A DNA stretch of 64,000 nt from Acestrorhynchus altus (GCA_034509495.1 CM067506.1:21989309-22053308), one strand, 5' to 3'. Counted from the first letter of the stretch, positions 39,946 to 51,416 are shown. Notes: generated by a model not told the origin, from the sequence alone. Translations and numbers: made by a program.

Positions 39946-40100
39946 ACATGTCCAAATGTCTGTGTACATCCCTTCTAATGAATGCATACAGCTACTTCAC
40001 TGACAGCTGTGCATAGAAAAGCTTGTCTAGTCCATGTAGTCCAAAGTGGTGATCATCTAACATCCTGCCCTCACTAATCTTCTTGTTGCTGAATGCAATC
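39946..40100 (-). mobile_element. MITE fragment (CACTATATGGACA family)
   Basis: GCACTACATGTCCAAATGTCTGTGTACATCCCTTCTAATGAATGC is the inverted end of the 23,545-23,995 element (split here: ACATGTCCAAATGTC and CCCTTCTAATGAATGC blocks). The distal part is missing. Confidence 0.6.
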
Positions 40101-40819
40101 ATTGATTGCTCTTGATTACATTAATTACATTACAGTAAGCAGGTTTTCAAATTTTATTGTCCATTTATTGTATCTATGAGCTGAAGCAGGGTACAGTAGA
40201 ATCTTAAGGGCAGTCAGTTTCCAAGAGCAGGAGCAATGAACATTGCTTTAATGTTTGAGTAAAAGGCAACACAACAGATTTGGTGTGGTATCAGTGTAAA
40301 AGAACTGTATAACACTGTATAATCTTCAGGATGGACTAGATGACAGCTGCTTTAGTTTGAAAACGGTAACCTGGAAATAAGGAATCCATTATAAAACTGT
40401 TCACACAAACTAGTCATACCAGGATGTAAATATGCTAGTGATAAAAACATGAGTTGGTAAGTTTTAAAAGCATGAGTTTGACTGGAGTGAAAAGCAATAA
40501 AACATTAATTGATCACTAATTGAACATTTTGCTGAACATGTTTGTGTTCATAAAAAGTCTAAGTATGGAGTCAAATCACAGTAGCTGTTGCCAGTTGTTA
40601 AATGGAGGTGAGATAATGATGGTACACACAGACATAATTTGCAATGTCCATTAATGGCTCAGTGTGGTCAAATATTAGCAATGGAATGTATAACTTGTTG
40701 AAAACACTGTTTTCTTATGAAAGTCTCATATTACAAAAACTATGGTGACCACATACACACTGCTTAACAAAGGGCAAGAGGCTTTCATTAACATTAGAAT
40801 AAGATCAAACATCACCTGT

Positions 40820-41700
40820 GATCTCACCAAGGCGAAGCTGTATGGGGAGGTCAGGAGTGTTAACGAAAGCAATATTTTGTGAGGGGGCAGAATCGGAGTT
40901 CCAAGTCCCAATGGTTGTCTTGTTGGGCTTCCTGGTTTCTAAAGGCACCCTAAGAATGGAACCGTCTAAGATCAAGACCGTGGAGTATTGGCCCCATCTC
41001 ACCTCACCAGGTTGGTCCAGCGGGTCCTAGGCTTTGCCAACTGACCCAAACGACCCAGAGGTTGATGCCTCTGATGTCAGTGTTGGTGCTATCCTCTCCC
41101 AATGCCCGGGCCCTGCCAAGAAACTCCACCCCTGCACATTCTTTTCCCATCAGTTGACTCCCAAATAATGCAGTTATGACGTGGGAGCTCTTGGCAGTTA
41201 ATCTGCCCCTTGAGGGGTGGTGGCACTGGCTTGAAGGAGCCCATTCCCTCACGTCCTTGGTCCCATGTCTCTCTGGATTTCATTATAGGCCTTCCCCCAT
41301 CCTGGGTCAACAACATGGTCCTGGTTCTGGTAGACAGATTCTCAAAAGTCTGTGAGGTTGTATCTCTAAGTTGCCCTCGGCTAAGGAGATTTCTACCCTG
41401 CTGTTCAAACACATGGTCCTGGTCCATGGCATCCCCAGGGACCTGGTGACTGACCGAGGACCACAGTTCACCAGACATTTTTTGAAGGCTTTCTGCTGCC
41501 TCCTGGGGACCTCTGTCAGCTTCTCTTCCAGATTCCAGCGAGAATCCAATGGTTAGACAGAAAGAGTGAACCAGGACTTCAGCCAGTTCCTCCATTGTAT
41601 GACAGTGGGCAACCCCTCTTTCTGGTCAGAACACCCTCCGGCACTCCACTCTGGGCATGTATGCCTTCGAATGCCAGTTTGGGTTCCCTTCGCCCCTCCA
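40820..41700 (+). pseudogene. Ty3/gypsy-type retrotransposon pol fragment (RT end, RNase H, integrase)
   Basis: Successive reading frames show pieces of a Ty3/gypsy polyprotein in order: the end of reverse transcriptase (LGFLVSKGTLRMEPSKIKTV, about 40,918-40,980), an RNase H-like strip near 41,060-41,100, and the integrase core (SLDFIIGLPPSW then LVDRFSK near 41,270-41,350; VTDRGPQFT near 41,449). The frames shift between pieces, an internal block between RT and RNase H is missing, and stops are present. It is a dead fragment. No LTRs were identified. The 168-codon open frame on the opposite strand is its antisense shadow. Confidence 0.85.
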
Positions 41701-42329
41701 TTGCCATATTAACTGGCAGAAGGGCAGGCCATGCCAGTTGCTGTCAGCAGAGGGCAGCAGCATGAGATACTGCCAACACCAGAAGAAACAGAACCCCCAA
41801 TCCTAAATCCCAGAACCCCAGCAGTAATTAGTGGTAATCAGGCTCACCTGTGTGGCAGGGTATCTATACCCAGCCAAATGACTTCTCTTTGTCACGCCTT
41901 TGTAGAAAGTTGACCAGTGTGGTATGTTAGGAGAAAAAAAAGTAGAAAAATATACAAAGAAAAAGACAAACACAAAAAAGACATATTGTGTCTGTGCTGT
42001 ATTATCAGCACTTTGTTCCTTTTGGTTTTGGGTTAGCCTGTCGTCACACAGGAAGGCACCTGCTTTTGTTTAGTCAAAAAAAAAACCTTGTTTGAGCCAT
42101 GCCATTTTTGGCGTCTCCTTTGTTCTTCCTTTCCTGACAAAACCTCCAAAATGGGTATATTCTAAAATGTAGGGCCAATTTGTCACTGTGTTGCTGGCTA
42201 AATATATATTTAGGGGGAAAGAAACTCTACAATTCTAAATTCTATGCTTGCTTCGAACCCTTTGTGTGCTTAAAGTGCTAGGATGTTTTTTTTATCTACC
42301 TCCTGGAACATAGTCTCTGTGTGTTTTTT

Positions 42330-42415
42330 TTCCTCCTCTCTTACTTCATGTATACTGCTATTGTTTTCCAATGAATTTCCCTCCACAGGATCAATAAAGT
42401 ATATATCAATCTATC
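42330..42415 (+). mobile_element. non-LTR retroposon 3' tail
   Basis: GAATTTCCCT...AGGATCAATAAAGTA followed by TATC-like repeats matches the tail type at 28,680-28,755. Confidence 0.5.
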
Positions 42416-42544
42416 AGTCAATTTACCTTACCTTATTTCTCTGCACTTTTTAGTGTTTTCCCTGCTCCCATCACACCTGAAATAAGTAATCTCGTGAAAA
42501 TAACTAAAATGACTAGAAAATGTGAAAATGTGCAGGGCAGTGGA

Positions 42545-42740
42545 CCTTTCCCCCATGTCCTGAGCTACCCTTGCTGCCTGGCGGATGTTGGTTCATGTAC
42601 ATTTGTGGTTGGGTGCTATTGCCTGCTCCTCCCACTCTCAGTCCTTCAGCCTGACATACTGCGGCCTGTCTGTGAGGTAGCTGGAGATCCAGGTGACAAG
42701 GCAGGGGTCCACTCGCATCCCATTCAGTTTGTCAGTTGAT
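42545..42740 (-). pseudogene. LINE reverse-transcriptase fragment
   Basis: The minus strand reads NKLNGMRVDPCLVTWISSYL followed by TDRPQYVRL, the conserved WI..YLTDR block of non-LTR (Rex/CR1-like) reverse transcriptases. Only about 60 codons remain. Confidence 0.75.
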
Positions 42741-43179
42741 GATATATAATGTGAAATATACAGTGTGAAAAAATTAGGACAGTATTTTTACTATATTTAG
42801 ACTTTTGGAATTTCTTCCTTCTACACACTAAGGTTTATGCCGATTGCATAGTGTGTATGTGAGAGGGGGAGTGGGGGCAGAGGGGAGCAGAGTGAGGAGG
42901 AGATGAGAGCAGGGGCAGAACAGAGTGAGGGAGTTGAAAAAAACGCAAGATTTCGCAATATTCAAATAGAATATTATTTAAAAATGTATCCTGATATTGA
43001 TATAAATATTGATATATATACCAGTCCTATATGAGAGTAAGTGTAATGTTAAGGTATTAGTATTTATTTGTAACACCAAAAAACACAGCTTGCTGTATAT
43101 TTAAATAGTAAATATCTAACTGTGTATCTAAGCAATATATGTTTCGTAAATAAACATAAGACAGTTCAACTCAGACAAA

Positions 43180-43677
43180 TTTATTACAATTATTATTATA
43201 AAAAATTACATACAAGATATACATGAATAAACAAAAACATGACAAATAGTCAGTCGTAAGTGTGAGAAAGTATCACCTTCTCTTTGAAATTCTACAAAAA
43301 ATGGCAGTTTTTGTGATGTGACCTCTTCGTTTTGTAGTGTTTGTATAGTGTAGTATGTAGTATGTATGTAGTCTATATACTGTACTTTTGAGTGGGACCA
43401 GCCCGTTCTGGAAGACATATGCAAACCCTGATTAGTCTATGGTCCAGTATTTGTCAACTATGATCCTGGAGCCACCCTTTCCTGCGAACGACACACATTC
43501 CCTGCAACCATGAAAGGGCTTTTTAATGAGCTGTTTATTTGAGTCTGGTATTGGGTGCAGGAAAAGTACTAGGATGTTCAGGGCATGGTGCCTGGTCTTT
43601 GACAGCAGTGTGTCGATACCATTGCAATAGCATATTTTATAGAGTCCATTAGCAGCTATTCCATCCTGCTTGACTGG
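43180..43677 (-). other. probable 3'UTR of chemokine, containing a MITE
   Basis: Downstream of the chemokine stop the minus strand is non-coding. An AATAAA (TTTATT on the plus strand) lies at 43180-43185. A MITE at about 43,445-43,612 sits inside. The 3' end is inferred; a nearer AATAAA-like site near 43,535 is an alternative. Confidence 0.35.
43445..43612. mobile_element. MITE of the CCTGGAGCCACC family
   Basis: The left end (TGATCCTGGAGCCACCCTTTCCTGC) and right end (complement AGACCAGGCACCATGCCCTG) are degenerate inverted repeats like those at 50,917-51,086. It falls in the chemokine 3'UTR. Confidence 0.5.
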
Positions 43678-44412
43678 TCATGATGTTGTTTTCTTGGATT
43701 GCTTTTTCAGAGGCCGCAGTCTTAGTTTTTTTAGGCATTTTTTGACATCTCCCTTTCTCTTCTGCATTCTGCAAAATAAATAACCAATTAATAATTGATT
43801 ACATAAATACAATACATATTAGTGTCAAAGTCATTTTCAGCACAATGTGAGGGATATATAATTGTTCTCTTACTTGCGCCAGCATTTCAACAGTCTTTTT
43901 CCTTGAGGTCCATCAGGACTCAGACACACTTGCTTGCTGTTCTGTACTCTGGAGAACAGATTTACACAGATTCACTTTTGAGACTGAGATAAAAGCTAAC
44001 GCAGTTGCAAAAAATGAAATAAACAGAGTGCTACTCACATAATCTCATTTCTAGAACAGCCAGGTCTTTTTAGGAAGACTTCAAAACCTGAAACTGGTCC
44101 CTGGACTCTGATTTTGGATTTATTACACATACAACGGGTTGGAACATGTTGACTGCCCCCCGTCTGAGCTGCATTGAAGAAACAAGCAGAACAAAAATAA
44201 TTATTAATAATAAATTATACATAATAATAACTGTCTTTTTGATGAAATAATATATCTGTTTAATTTGCATGTCTATGGTTATGCTTTTTACAGCACTTCT
44301 TTTTAGTTTAGAAGCTTATCTGAAATCGCATTCATTCTGATTACTCACCAGTAATGAGGATATAGAGACTCCCAGCCAGCAGAGCTGAAAGAATTTGTAG
44401 TGTGGACTTCAT
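43678..44412 (-). CDS. CXC chemokine, four exons (119 aa), CXCL9/10/11-like
   Basis: Minus-strand exons are 44412-44349, 44168-44039, 43948-43874 and 43768-43678 (stop TGA), 360 nt in all, with clean GTGAGT/GTAAGA donors and CAG acceptors. Residues 1-22 form a signal peptide ending ...LITGA or nearby. The CXC motif is R33-C34-M-C36 without ELR, C59 and C73 complete the chemokine fold, FEVF (50-53) lies on a core strand, and NEIIV (62-66) precedes C73. QGKRLLKCW (80-88) starts the C-terminal helix, and the tail (about 89-119) is very basic, as in CXCL9-type chemokines that bind glycosaminoglycans. Extra cysteines C87 and C101 recur at matching spacing in the paralogue 4 kb downstream. A secreted leukocyte attractant is expected. 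Upstream lie NF-kB-like and IRF-like sites. Orthology to a named teleost CXCL is not settled from sequence alone. Confidence 0.87.
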
Positions 44413-44444
44413 TGTGAAAGTGCCCGAGTCCTGATTTCACAAGC

Positions 44445-44452
44445 TTTTAAAA
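44445..44452 (-). promoter_or_regulatory. TATA-like box of the 43.7-44.4 kb chemokine gene
   Basis: TTTTAAAA lies 33-40 bases upstream of the chemokine ATG (44412 on the minus strand). If it is used, the 5'UTR would be only about 5-15 bases, so it may not be the true element. Confidence 0.3.
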
Positions 44453-44490
44453 GCAGCGGTCGGGGCTTACCAACTCTTTTGCCACTCCCT

Positions 44491-44499
44491 GGAAATTCC
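44491..44499 (-). promoter_or_regulatory. NF-kB-like site upstream of chemokine
   Basis: The minus strand reads GGAATTTCC, the core of the kB element known from the IL-8 promoter, about 80 bases upstream of the chemokine start codon. Location and orientation suit an inflammation-induced promoter. Function is inferred. Confidence 0.45.
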
Positions 44500-44545
44500 A
44501 GCCCATTGTCAGTGCTCAGATTTATCCAAGGTGGATTTTTCACAG

Positions 44546-44563
44546 AAAAGGAAAAGTGAAAGT
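44546..44563. promoter_or_regulatory. IRF/ISRE-like element upstream of chemokine
   Basis: The plus strand reads GAAAAGGAAAAGTGAAAG, with an exact AANNGAAA half-site (AAGTGAAA, 44554-44561) and repeated GAAA units, about 140 bases upstream of the chemokine ATG. This is the type of element used by interferon-inducible chemokines such as the CXCL9/10/11 group. Function is inferred. Confidence 0.4.
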
Positions 44564-44985
44564 AATGCAACCTGAACAGAGGAATTTATATGTGCTAAGC
44601 AGACTCCACAGACCAAACAAATTATCTTTGTTTTGTCTTTGAAATCAACAACAGGTTTATGTGAATGTTAATGTGAGTTCAGAAGTAAAGTGTCTTGGGA
44701 GTCGTGAGAAGATTTATTGGTTTGTAAAGGTTTATTTCTTAGTCAGCATGCCAAGACAAGTGCCTGTTGTGGAACTATCTCACTCTGTGAGCATGTGACT
44801 TCTCCTAAGCTCTGGCATTTATTTTACTCTGTCCTGTTCTGTAAGATGCAGCGATGGTACCTCTGAACAAAAGGCTAACTGTGGTTGTTTTTATAGGCAT
44901 TAAACCATGTTGTCTCTACTCTGTTTTGATTACACTCTGTCTCATTCTGTATTTACAGCTAAGAGATTTATGGAAAGCTTCCATC

Positions 44986-47900
44986 ATGGATCCTGCTCAA
45001 ACACCGTTTGTAAGACTGAATGATAAGAAAGTCATAGCAAAGTGAGTGCAGCTCTACATCTGCTCTACATTCAGATAATTGTAAATGTGCTGTACACAAC
45101 TGATCCTTGTTTTCCACCTTCTTCTTTAGGCCAGACTTTTTATCAATTTTGAAAACATATAACTGTTACCATGAAGGCAAGAGTTTTCAGCTTCGCATCC
45201 ATGAGGTATGCAGAAACTCGAAAAACTGACACTTCACTGCATGTCATCACAGTTAATATTCTGCTTCAGGGAGTTAATGAATACTCTTCAGTGAGTTGCC
45301 CTCAGGACTGAGAGTGGGTGATCAGTGAAAGGCCTTGGAATCTTGTTCAACAGGTAGATAAGTTTCAGGAAGTACAATATAACTTGTAGGATTGTGTCAA
45401 CACAATGAATTCTCCGTTGTGATTAAATATTTTAAATAATAAAATTAATAATATTAATAATCAAGGAACAAAACAAGAACAGCAGTTTTGTTGTCTGTTG
45501 CTTTCAAACTGGTTGCAGTAACTGGGAGTTAAATGTCAGTGATTTTTTGTTGAAAGTATTTAGTCAATAATAGCTGCAACATATAAAGATGACTTTTCAT
45601 GGTTTAGTTGCATCTTAGGAAGTATACTAGCATTTGCTTTAGTGCTGTCACCTCAAATTCAAGGCCTACAGAGGTTTGACAGTCCAGTCCTCAGGCACAT
45701 CACAAAGTCCACACTTTTGTTCTAACTAGCTACAATTAAACTTTTTTGTGTTCCCAGAAGTAAGTAAAGAGCCAGTACTTGTGCAAAGTATTTGGGTGTC
45801 AGTGTTTGTTACTTATTGCTTATAATTTCTGAGAATTGCCTTTCAAATTGTTCAGTCATCAGTGTGAAGTTTTCCAAATTACTTTGTTGATTGGCATTTG
45901 CTGAGACTGTTGAAGACCTACATGATACTTCATTTATCATTTGCAATAGAGACAAAGAGGTTTTCCAAGTGCTTTTTGAATAGAGGATCGGGATGACATT
46001 ATTTGGCTTTGCTGCATTAGGTCATGCTTTTGGGAAGTTCCCAGGCTCCAGCACAAGTGGCCACAGATAGAAAAATGAAGTTATGAGCTAAAAACCCAAG
46101 CTGTTTTCACTGACCAGGCTGTGAAACTTGTGTTTATACTAAATGATCTGGTGTTCATTGAACTTAGGTTGAACAGTTGGTGAAACATAGCTTCACATTG
46201 AAAAAAGAAATTTGAAAGTTATTGCTGTCACATTTGATAACGACAGAGTTTGAGACAATCTAATGAGCAGCATGTGATTCAGATGGAGTGTATTCTAAGT
46301 TTGAAGACACTTAAGGACCATGGGAACTGATTTTTTTCTGTATTTATCAGGCAAGTCCAAACAAAACCTTTGCCAAAATGTGCTGCTATGTAGGGGAAGA
46401 GATGTTGTGTATATCTCTGTATTGTCTGTGCTGTCTACATTGTTTTGACTTATGCTTGAATGGGAACATTCTACATGTGTTACCAGTAAATACCAGTAAA
46501 TTTACACATGAAGAAAAATAATTAACACAGTGACAGTCTGTGATGTATGTTTTGGTTTAAAATTGTTGCCATGTCCTGCAGACCTACCTTAGTACTGTTA
46601 AGCTCACTTGTACCCTTTTGTGTACCAAGCACAGGTGCTGCCACTGAAACATTATCTGCTCCATTGGTCTGCTCTGTCAAAGCTCACTTGAAATTAGGGC
46701 AGGGGTGAGGTACACACCCGTTCAGTCATGTAGGGCATCTACAAGGCATGTAGGGATGTTTGAACCAAATATAAAGCAAGATTTCAGAAACCGAGAGTAA
46801 TGGATGGAATCCCGAGACCTTGAAACTGAGCAGGAATGGAAACTGAAAGACACCTGACCAAAACTATGCTGCACATTTTAAACAAATTCAGTCCTTTCTA
46901 GCTAAAGTGTTCGAAAAAATACCATCCCCCTATTTCTTAGCACTCTGGTTATTCTAAAGGGCACTTGAAAGCATAAACCATTTCTTCCTGGTTTATTTTA
47001 CTATAGACCTGTAATATGATATATAATATACTCATCATCATCAAAAAAAAATGATACTCAGAAAGAATCAACTGATTGCAGTGCATGACTGCAATGGTGT
47101 TCTGCCAGACTGTGTGAATAGGCAAGATTAATGATCTGTTGTCACGCATTATCTGTCCAGAAGGCCAGGTGTGATGGTATGGGCTGAAATTTTATATGTT
47201 GCCAGAGAACACTTTTGGTCTTTATTATTAACACATTGTCAGCCCAATTTTACATTAATGAACAATCATTGGTCCAACCCTTTCTGAACACATACTTCCA
47301 ACAGGATATTGCTGCTATCTCAAGAGCTTGCCTTGAAGACAGATACTATGCCATGGCCAGTTGCAACACCTGACATCCCCAACTGAAAGTGATTTTGACT
47401 GTGCTGTCAACATTCCACCCCCACCTTGAATATTCAAGCTGCATAGAATGGATTGTCACAGAACACCATTATTGCAGGACACCATTAGGAACTTCTTTGA
47501 AGTCTGGCATGTTGTGTTATACCTGATACATGTTGCCTTTAGTTAGCATAGCATTCCAGTCAGACTTCTAGGAGCATCTGTTTTTTTATATGTGTTATTT
47601 CTGGTTTCCTAGACTCCAGATAATGCCTAGTCTATATTTTCATTTTGGTGGAGAATCTCTATTCAGAATGCTATGGAGTCCATGGGTAGGCTTAATCCCT
47701 GTATGTTAACCAAACCCTTAGGATCACTTTGTTAGATCTGGGTTAAGCCTTGTCTTGGGTTGAATTACAGTGGTGTAACCATTGGAAATTCATTTCAGTC
47801 TAGGATTATTATTCAGGTCTGGGGAACTGGCTCTATGTGATGAATTTAATTGCATATTATTTAATTCCACATTATGTTACATGTAGATATGTAGACATAT

Positions 47901-48925
47901 TTTTCACTTTAATGTTTGCTCCAAAGACTATACTGAGATTAGTATGCATATTTGGGATTAAACCACAAGCCAGTACCATTTCCATTTCAAGAGAGATTAA
48001 TTCACATGAAGAGCACTTTTGTTTACTCACTAAAGTCTGTGGAAGCTTTGTTGCAACTATTAATGTCAAGTAAAAACAAATAATTTTGGCTGTAATCACA
48101 CAAGTGCACACTGCATAAATGATGTATTCTTCCCCAATTACCAGTGGAATGTGTATATGCATGTAAATGAAGCATTGTGTGTAGTAATTTTGAGTGACAG
48201 GTTGTATGCAGGATTCTGTGAGCGAACCTGTCTTACAAGTTCTGCCCATAATCCTGGTAAAATATTTTATAAACATTATTTTTTTATATACATAACATTT
48301 TATTCATTTCATTTTGTTTTGTCTATTTTTTTCAGATCTGATCTGAAAAAATTGTATTAATTATAATATTTGTTCCGCTAGTTAAATCCATTCCAGTGTT
48401 CAGGTTTAAGATTGCAGAGGTTTAGCCTGTCAACATAGATAGAATAAAACATACATTTTCTTATGGTTCAACTATTACATTATCAAATGTTTCTTTTTTT
48501 TAATCAATTAGTAAGACTGATAAACATATTTCTGGGAATATAAAGGAATATATTCCTGAAAAACTGTAATCACTCTAGACATCCTTCCTTTTGGTGTGCA
48601 TATCGTGTATAAGTTCCAGTTTATCTAGGCCTGTGAAAGGTGAAGTTATTTCAGGGAACAGTACTGACTGCAGCGTCCTCTTGTGGCAGTGAAAACATTT
48701 CAAAATAAGTTGCTGTGTTGGGTTTTAACCAGCAGAGAGAGCTCCTGCTTAAAACTAAACCAGGTTTAGACAATAGACAATAGGCACAATACACTTGATG
48801 TACAAATGTCTGTGGACTGGACTTAACTGTAAGGACACAGTAAAAGCATTCATGGAGATTTAAAAAAATGTAATCTAAGCATATTTTACTTAAATTTACA
48901 GCAGTACAATTGACTTCAAACTTTA

Positions 48926-48956
<31 letters not shown>

Positions 48957-51375
48957 ATTAGGGAAGTTAGAACGCACACTAGGGATCAAAACAGCGACCT
49001 TTCAGTCCAAGCTCACCTTGCTTTCCACAGGCCACAGCACCCCATTTTTTTCAAGTTATTGACAGCTACTTCAATTTTCAAATGCATTCAAATAAAAATA
49101 TATCTCTGAGGATGTTTACAAACTGGTGATGGAATATTAAACACATAAATTCGAAAACACAGCTCAGATATACCTTAAGCATATATACTAATTGAACGAA
49201 GACCTGAATACTACTACTACTACTAATAATAATAATAATAATATTTGTACATCATTGTCATTAATGGGTGTATTATTATGTATTATTTTCTGTATTGTAT
49301 GTAATATTGTGCATTTGTTTTATTTTTATAATTCATATCTACTTATGATGATGTGTTTTTAAACAGCAATGTTTAAGAAAAATCCACCTTTTCTATTTTT
49401 CAGTATATGAAACTGCATATAAGGCCTGTGACTGAGAAATAAGAAAGCGAAAAACCATGTGAAACCACGCTTCCAAAACATTTGTACTTTATTACAAAAA
49501 GAGTAAAAACTCTTCAGAGTGTAAACATAGGAACACATGGATCTAAACCCATAATCAAACAAATAAATTAAGCTATTATTATTAAGTCCAGGGCACAACA
49601 TGCCTGGTTGTAATTCCTCAGTCCAAAGGGACATATAGTTCCATACAGTCTGTCTGCTCTTGGGCTGCAGAGCATTACAGTAACCTCAAAACAGCAGATG
49701 CACTGTCAATCCTGTGCAACTCCTCTTGTGTCTGTGCAAAGAGCCAGTCCAGTGGATCCCTGCTGCCCCAGTCTTTCTGGCTGTTGAAGTGGTGCGTTAG
49801 CTCATCCAGTCCCAGCGAATTGGTACGAGGTCGTGGGGTTCTGGAGGAACAGCGTGGTGAGCAGGTGCTTGAGTGTTTCCCTAGTGGCTTGGAGAACAGC
49901 CGAGGCCTTAAAGTCCTTGCTGTCCTCACAGGACCACAGACAGGCTGGGCTAACTCTTTAATAGAATTTACATATTCCTCCAGAGACTGCATGGGGGTGG
50001 CCAGGCATCCCACCTGAGAAGCATCCTCATGTGTCTCTGATATTGTGGGCAAAGGAGCAATGGACAAGAGTAATCTTCTGGGCTTCATGCTGGAAAGAGA
50101 TTGGATCACAGAAAAATTATTTCAAGATGCACTGCATGAACTATTGAGTTTAATGTCATATGTATAACTTCTAAAGCATTTAGACATATGATACTTATCC
50201 ATCAGAAATGTAAGTTAAATCAAAAACTCACCTGTGATCTATGCCTGAGGTGCCTTAGGTGATTTAGTGCTTAAACCTGTGTAGCACTCGTAGCTGATGC
50301 TTGCTCTCAGTTTGTGAACTGGTTCTGATCTGCTTTACAGGCACAAGCACTGCCTTTTATACTTGTGCTGTGTGTAAGCCAAGGCTCATGACACTAAATT
50401 TAGCTGCATGCTGACCTCGCTTTCTAAAGGAAGTGTGTGTGCTGGGCCAAGAGGGTGGAGGAAGCTGTGGCGTGGCAGCTGACCACAGTTCACCGCCACA
50501 GCTGCCCTCATTGTTTACATTTCAGAAACAATGAGGCCCTGGGTGTACTCAGGCCTCCACCTAGCCCACACTCACTCCTTCTCCTGCCAGCAACACATCA
50601 ACTGCCGCAATCTCTTGTGAGCATGTTGGTCTTCTGGGATTCATTTAGGCAATGTTTTGGAGGGCTACTTAGCCATTTGTTTAATGGTCATTGTGTTCAA
50701 TCTATAAATCAAAACTAATAACACATGGATTTAGAGTGCTCTCTTATAAGCACTGCTGATATAATGTTACTAAATAGTTTCCTAAATGAAGAAATGTTCC
50801 TAGAAGAAGTTCATTTTTAAGGTCTATTTATAGAGTATTACAATATGCTACATGAGGTCATTACTACACTTTGCTATGTGAGGTCATTTTATGGCCATTA
50901 TACTTTGCAACAATGTCCCTCAACCCTAATTCTGGAGGTGCCCTTACCCTGCATATTTTAGAGCTTTCCATGCTCCCACTACACCTGGTTCAACTAATCT
51001 GTTTATTAACAGAGATGCATGGTGTGTGTTAAAGCTAAAATATGCAGGGTATGGGGTGCCTCCAGGACCAGGCATCTCAACAGTTAAACATTACATTTGC
51101 TATAGTATGCAATTTTTGCATACTATAACTTTGCATACAAAGTTGTCCACTATCCTCTTGCAATCAGGGAAATTATGAGGTCTATTTTGATTGTCTTCTT
51201 TATTGAAAAGAAAAGATGGCTAAGAATTTGGCCTAGCATGGATGCCCCCATGTTTCCCCAGCTTCAGCTTTCCCGTTAGCTTGAGATCGAGTGAGCTTTC
51301 AGTAATTTCTGGCACAGGAAAAACCAAGTTCAAGAAGACTTTTGACTAGCGCTAGTGGGCCTTTCACTGGTGTGT

Positions 51376-51416
<41 letters not shown>

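Larger units (their letters stand above)
45206..49674 (+). other. rassf4 second coding intron, 5' part
   Basis: Non-coding, AT-rich, with a Tc1 relic (47,160-47,540), a (CA)n tract and a SINE. A 134-codon open frame at 47,872-48,276 (minus) has no recognisable content and is probably chance. Confidence 0.6.

Noticed and set aside
41089..41595. 168-codon minus-strand open frame, the longest in the window
   Set aside because: It is exactly antisense to Ty3/gypsy RNase H and integrase remnants read on the plus strand. It has no family resemblance of its own.
44854..44985. In-frame upstream extension of rassf4 starting at the ATG at 44,854
   Set aside because: A good branch/pyrimidine region and AG acceptor at 44,957-44,958 show that this is intron. 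The ATG at 44,986 gives the N-terminal length expected for the family.
47872..48276. 134-codon minus-strand open frame in rassf4 intron 2
   Set aside because: AT-rich, no recognisable domain, no splice context and overlapping open frames on the other strand. Most likely chance.
50089..50109. Upstream in-frame Met of the depp1 ORF
   Set aside because: The seven extra codons overlap the pyrimidine tract and acceptor CTCTTTCCAG of the 5'UTR intron. MKPRRLLLS matches the family start.
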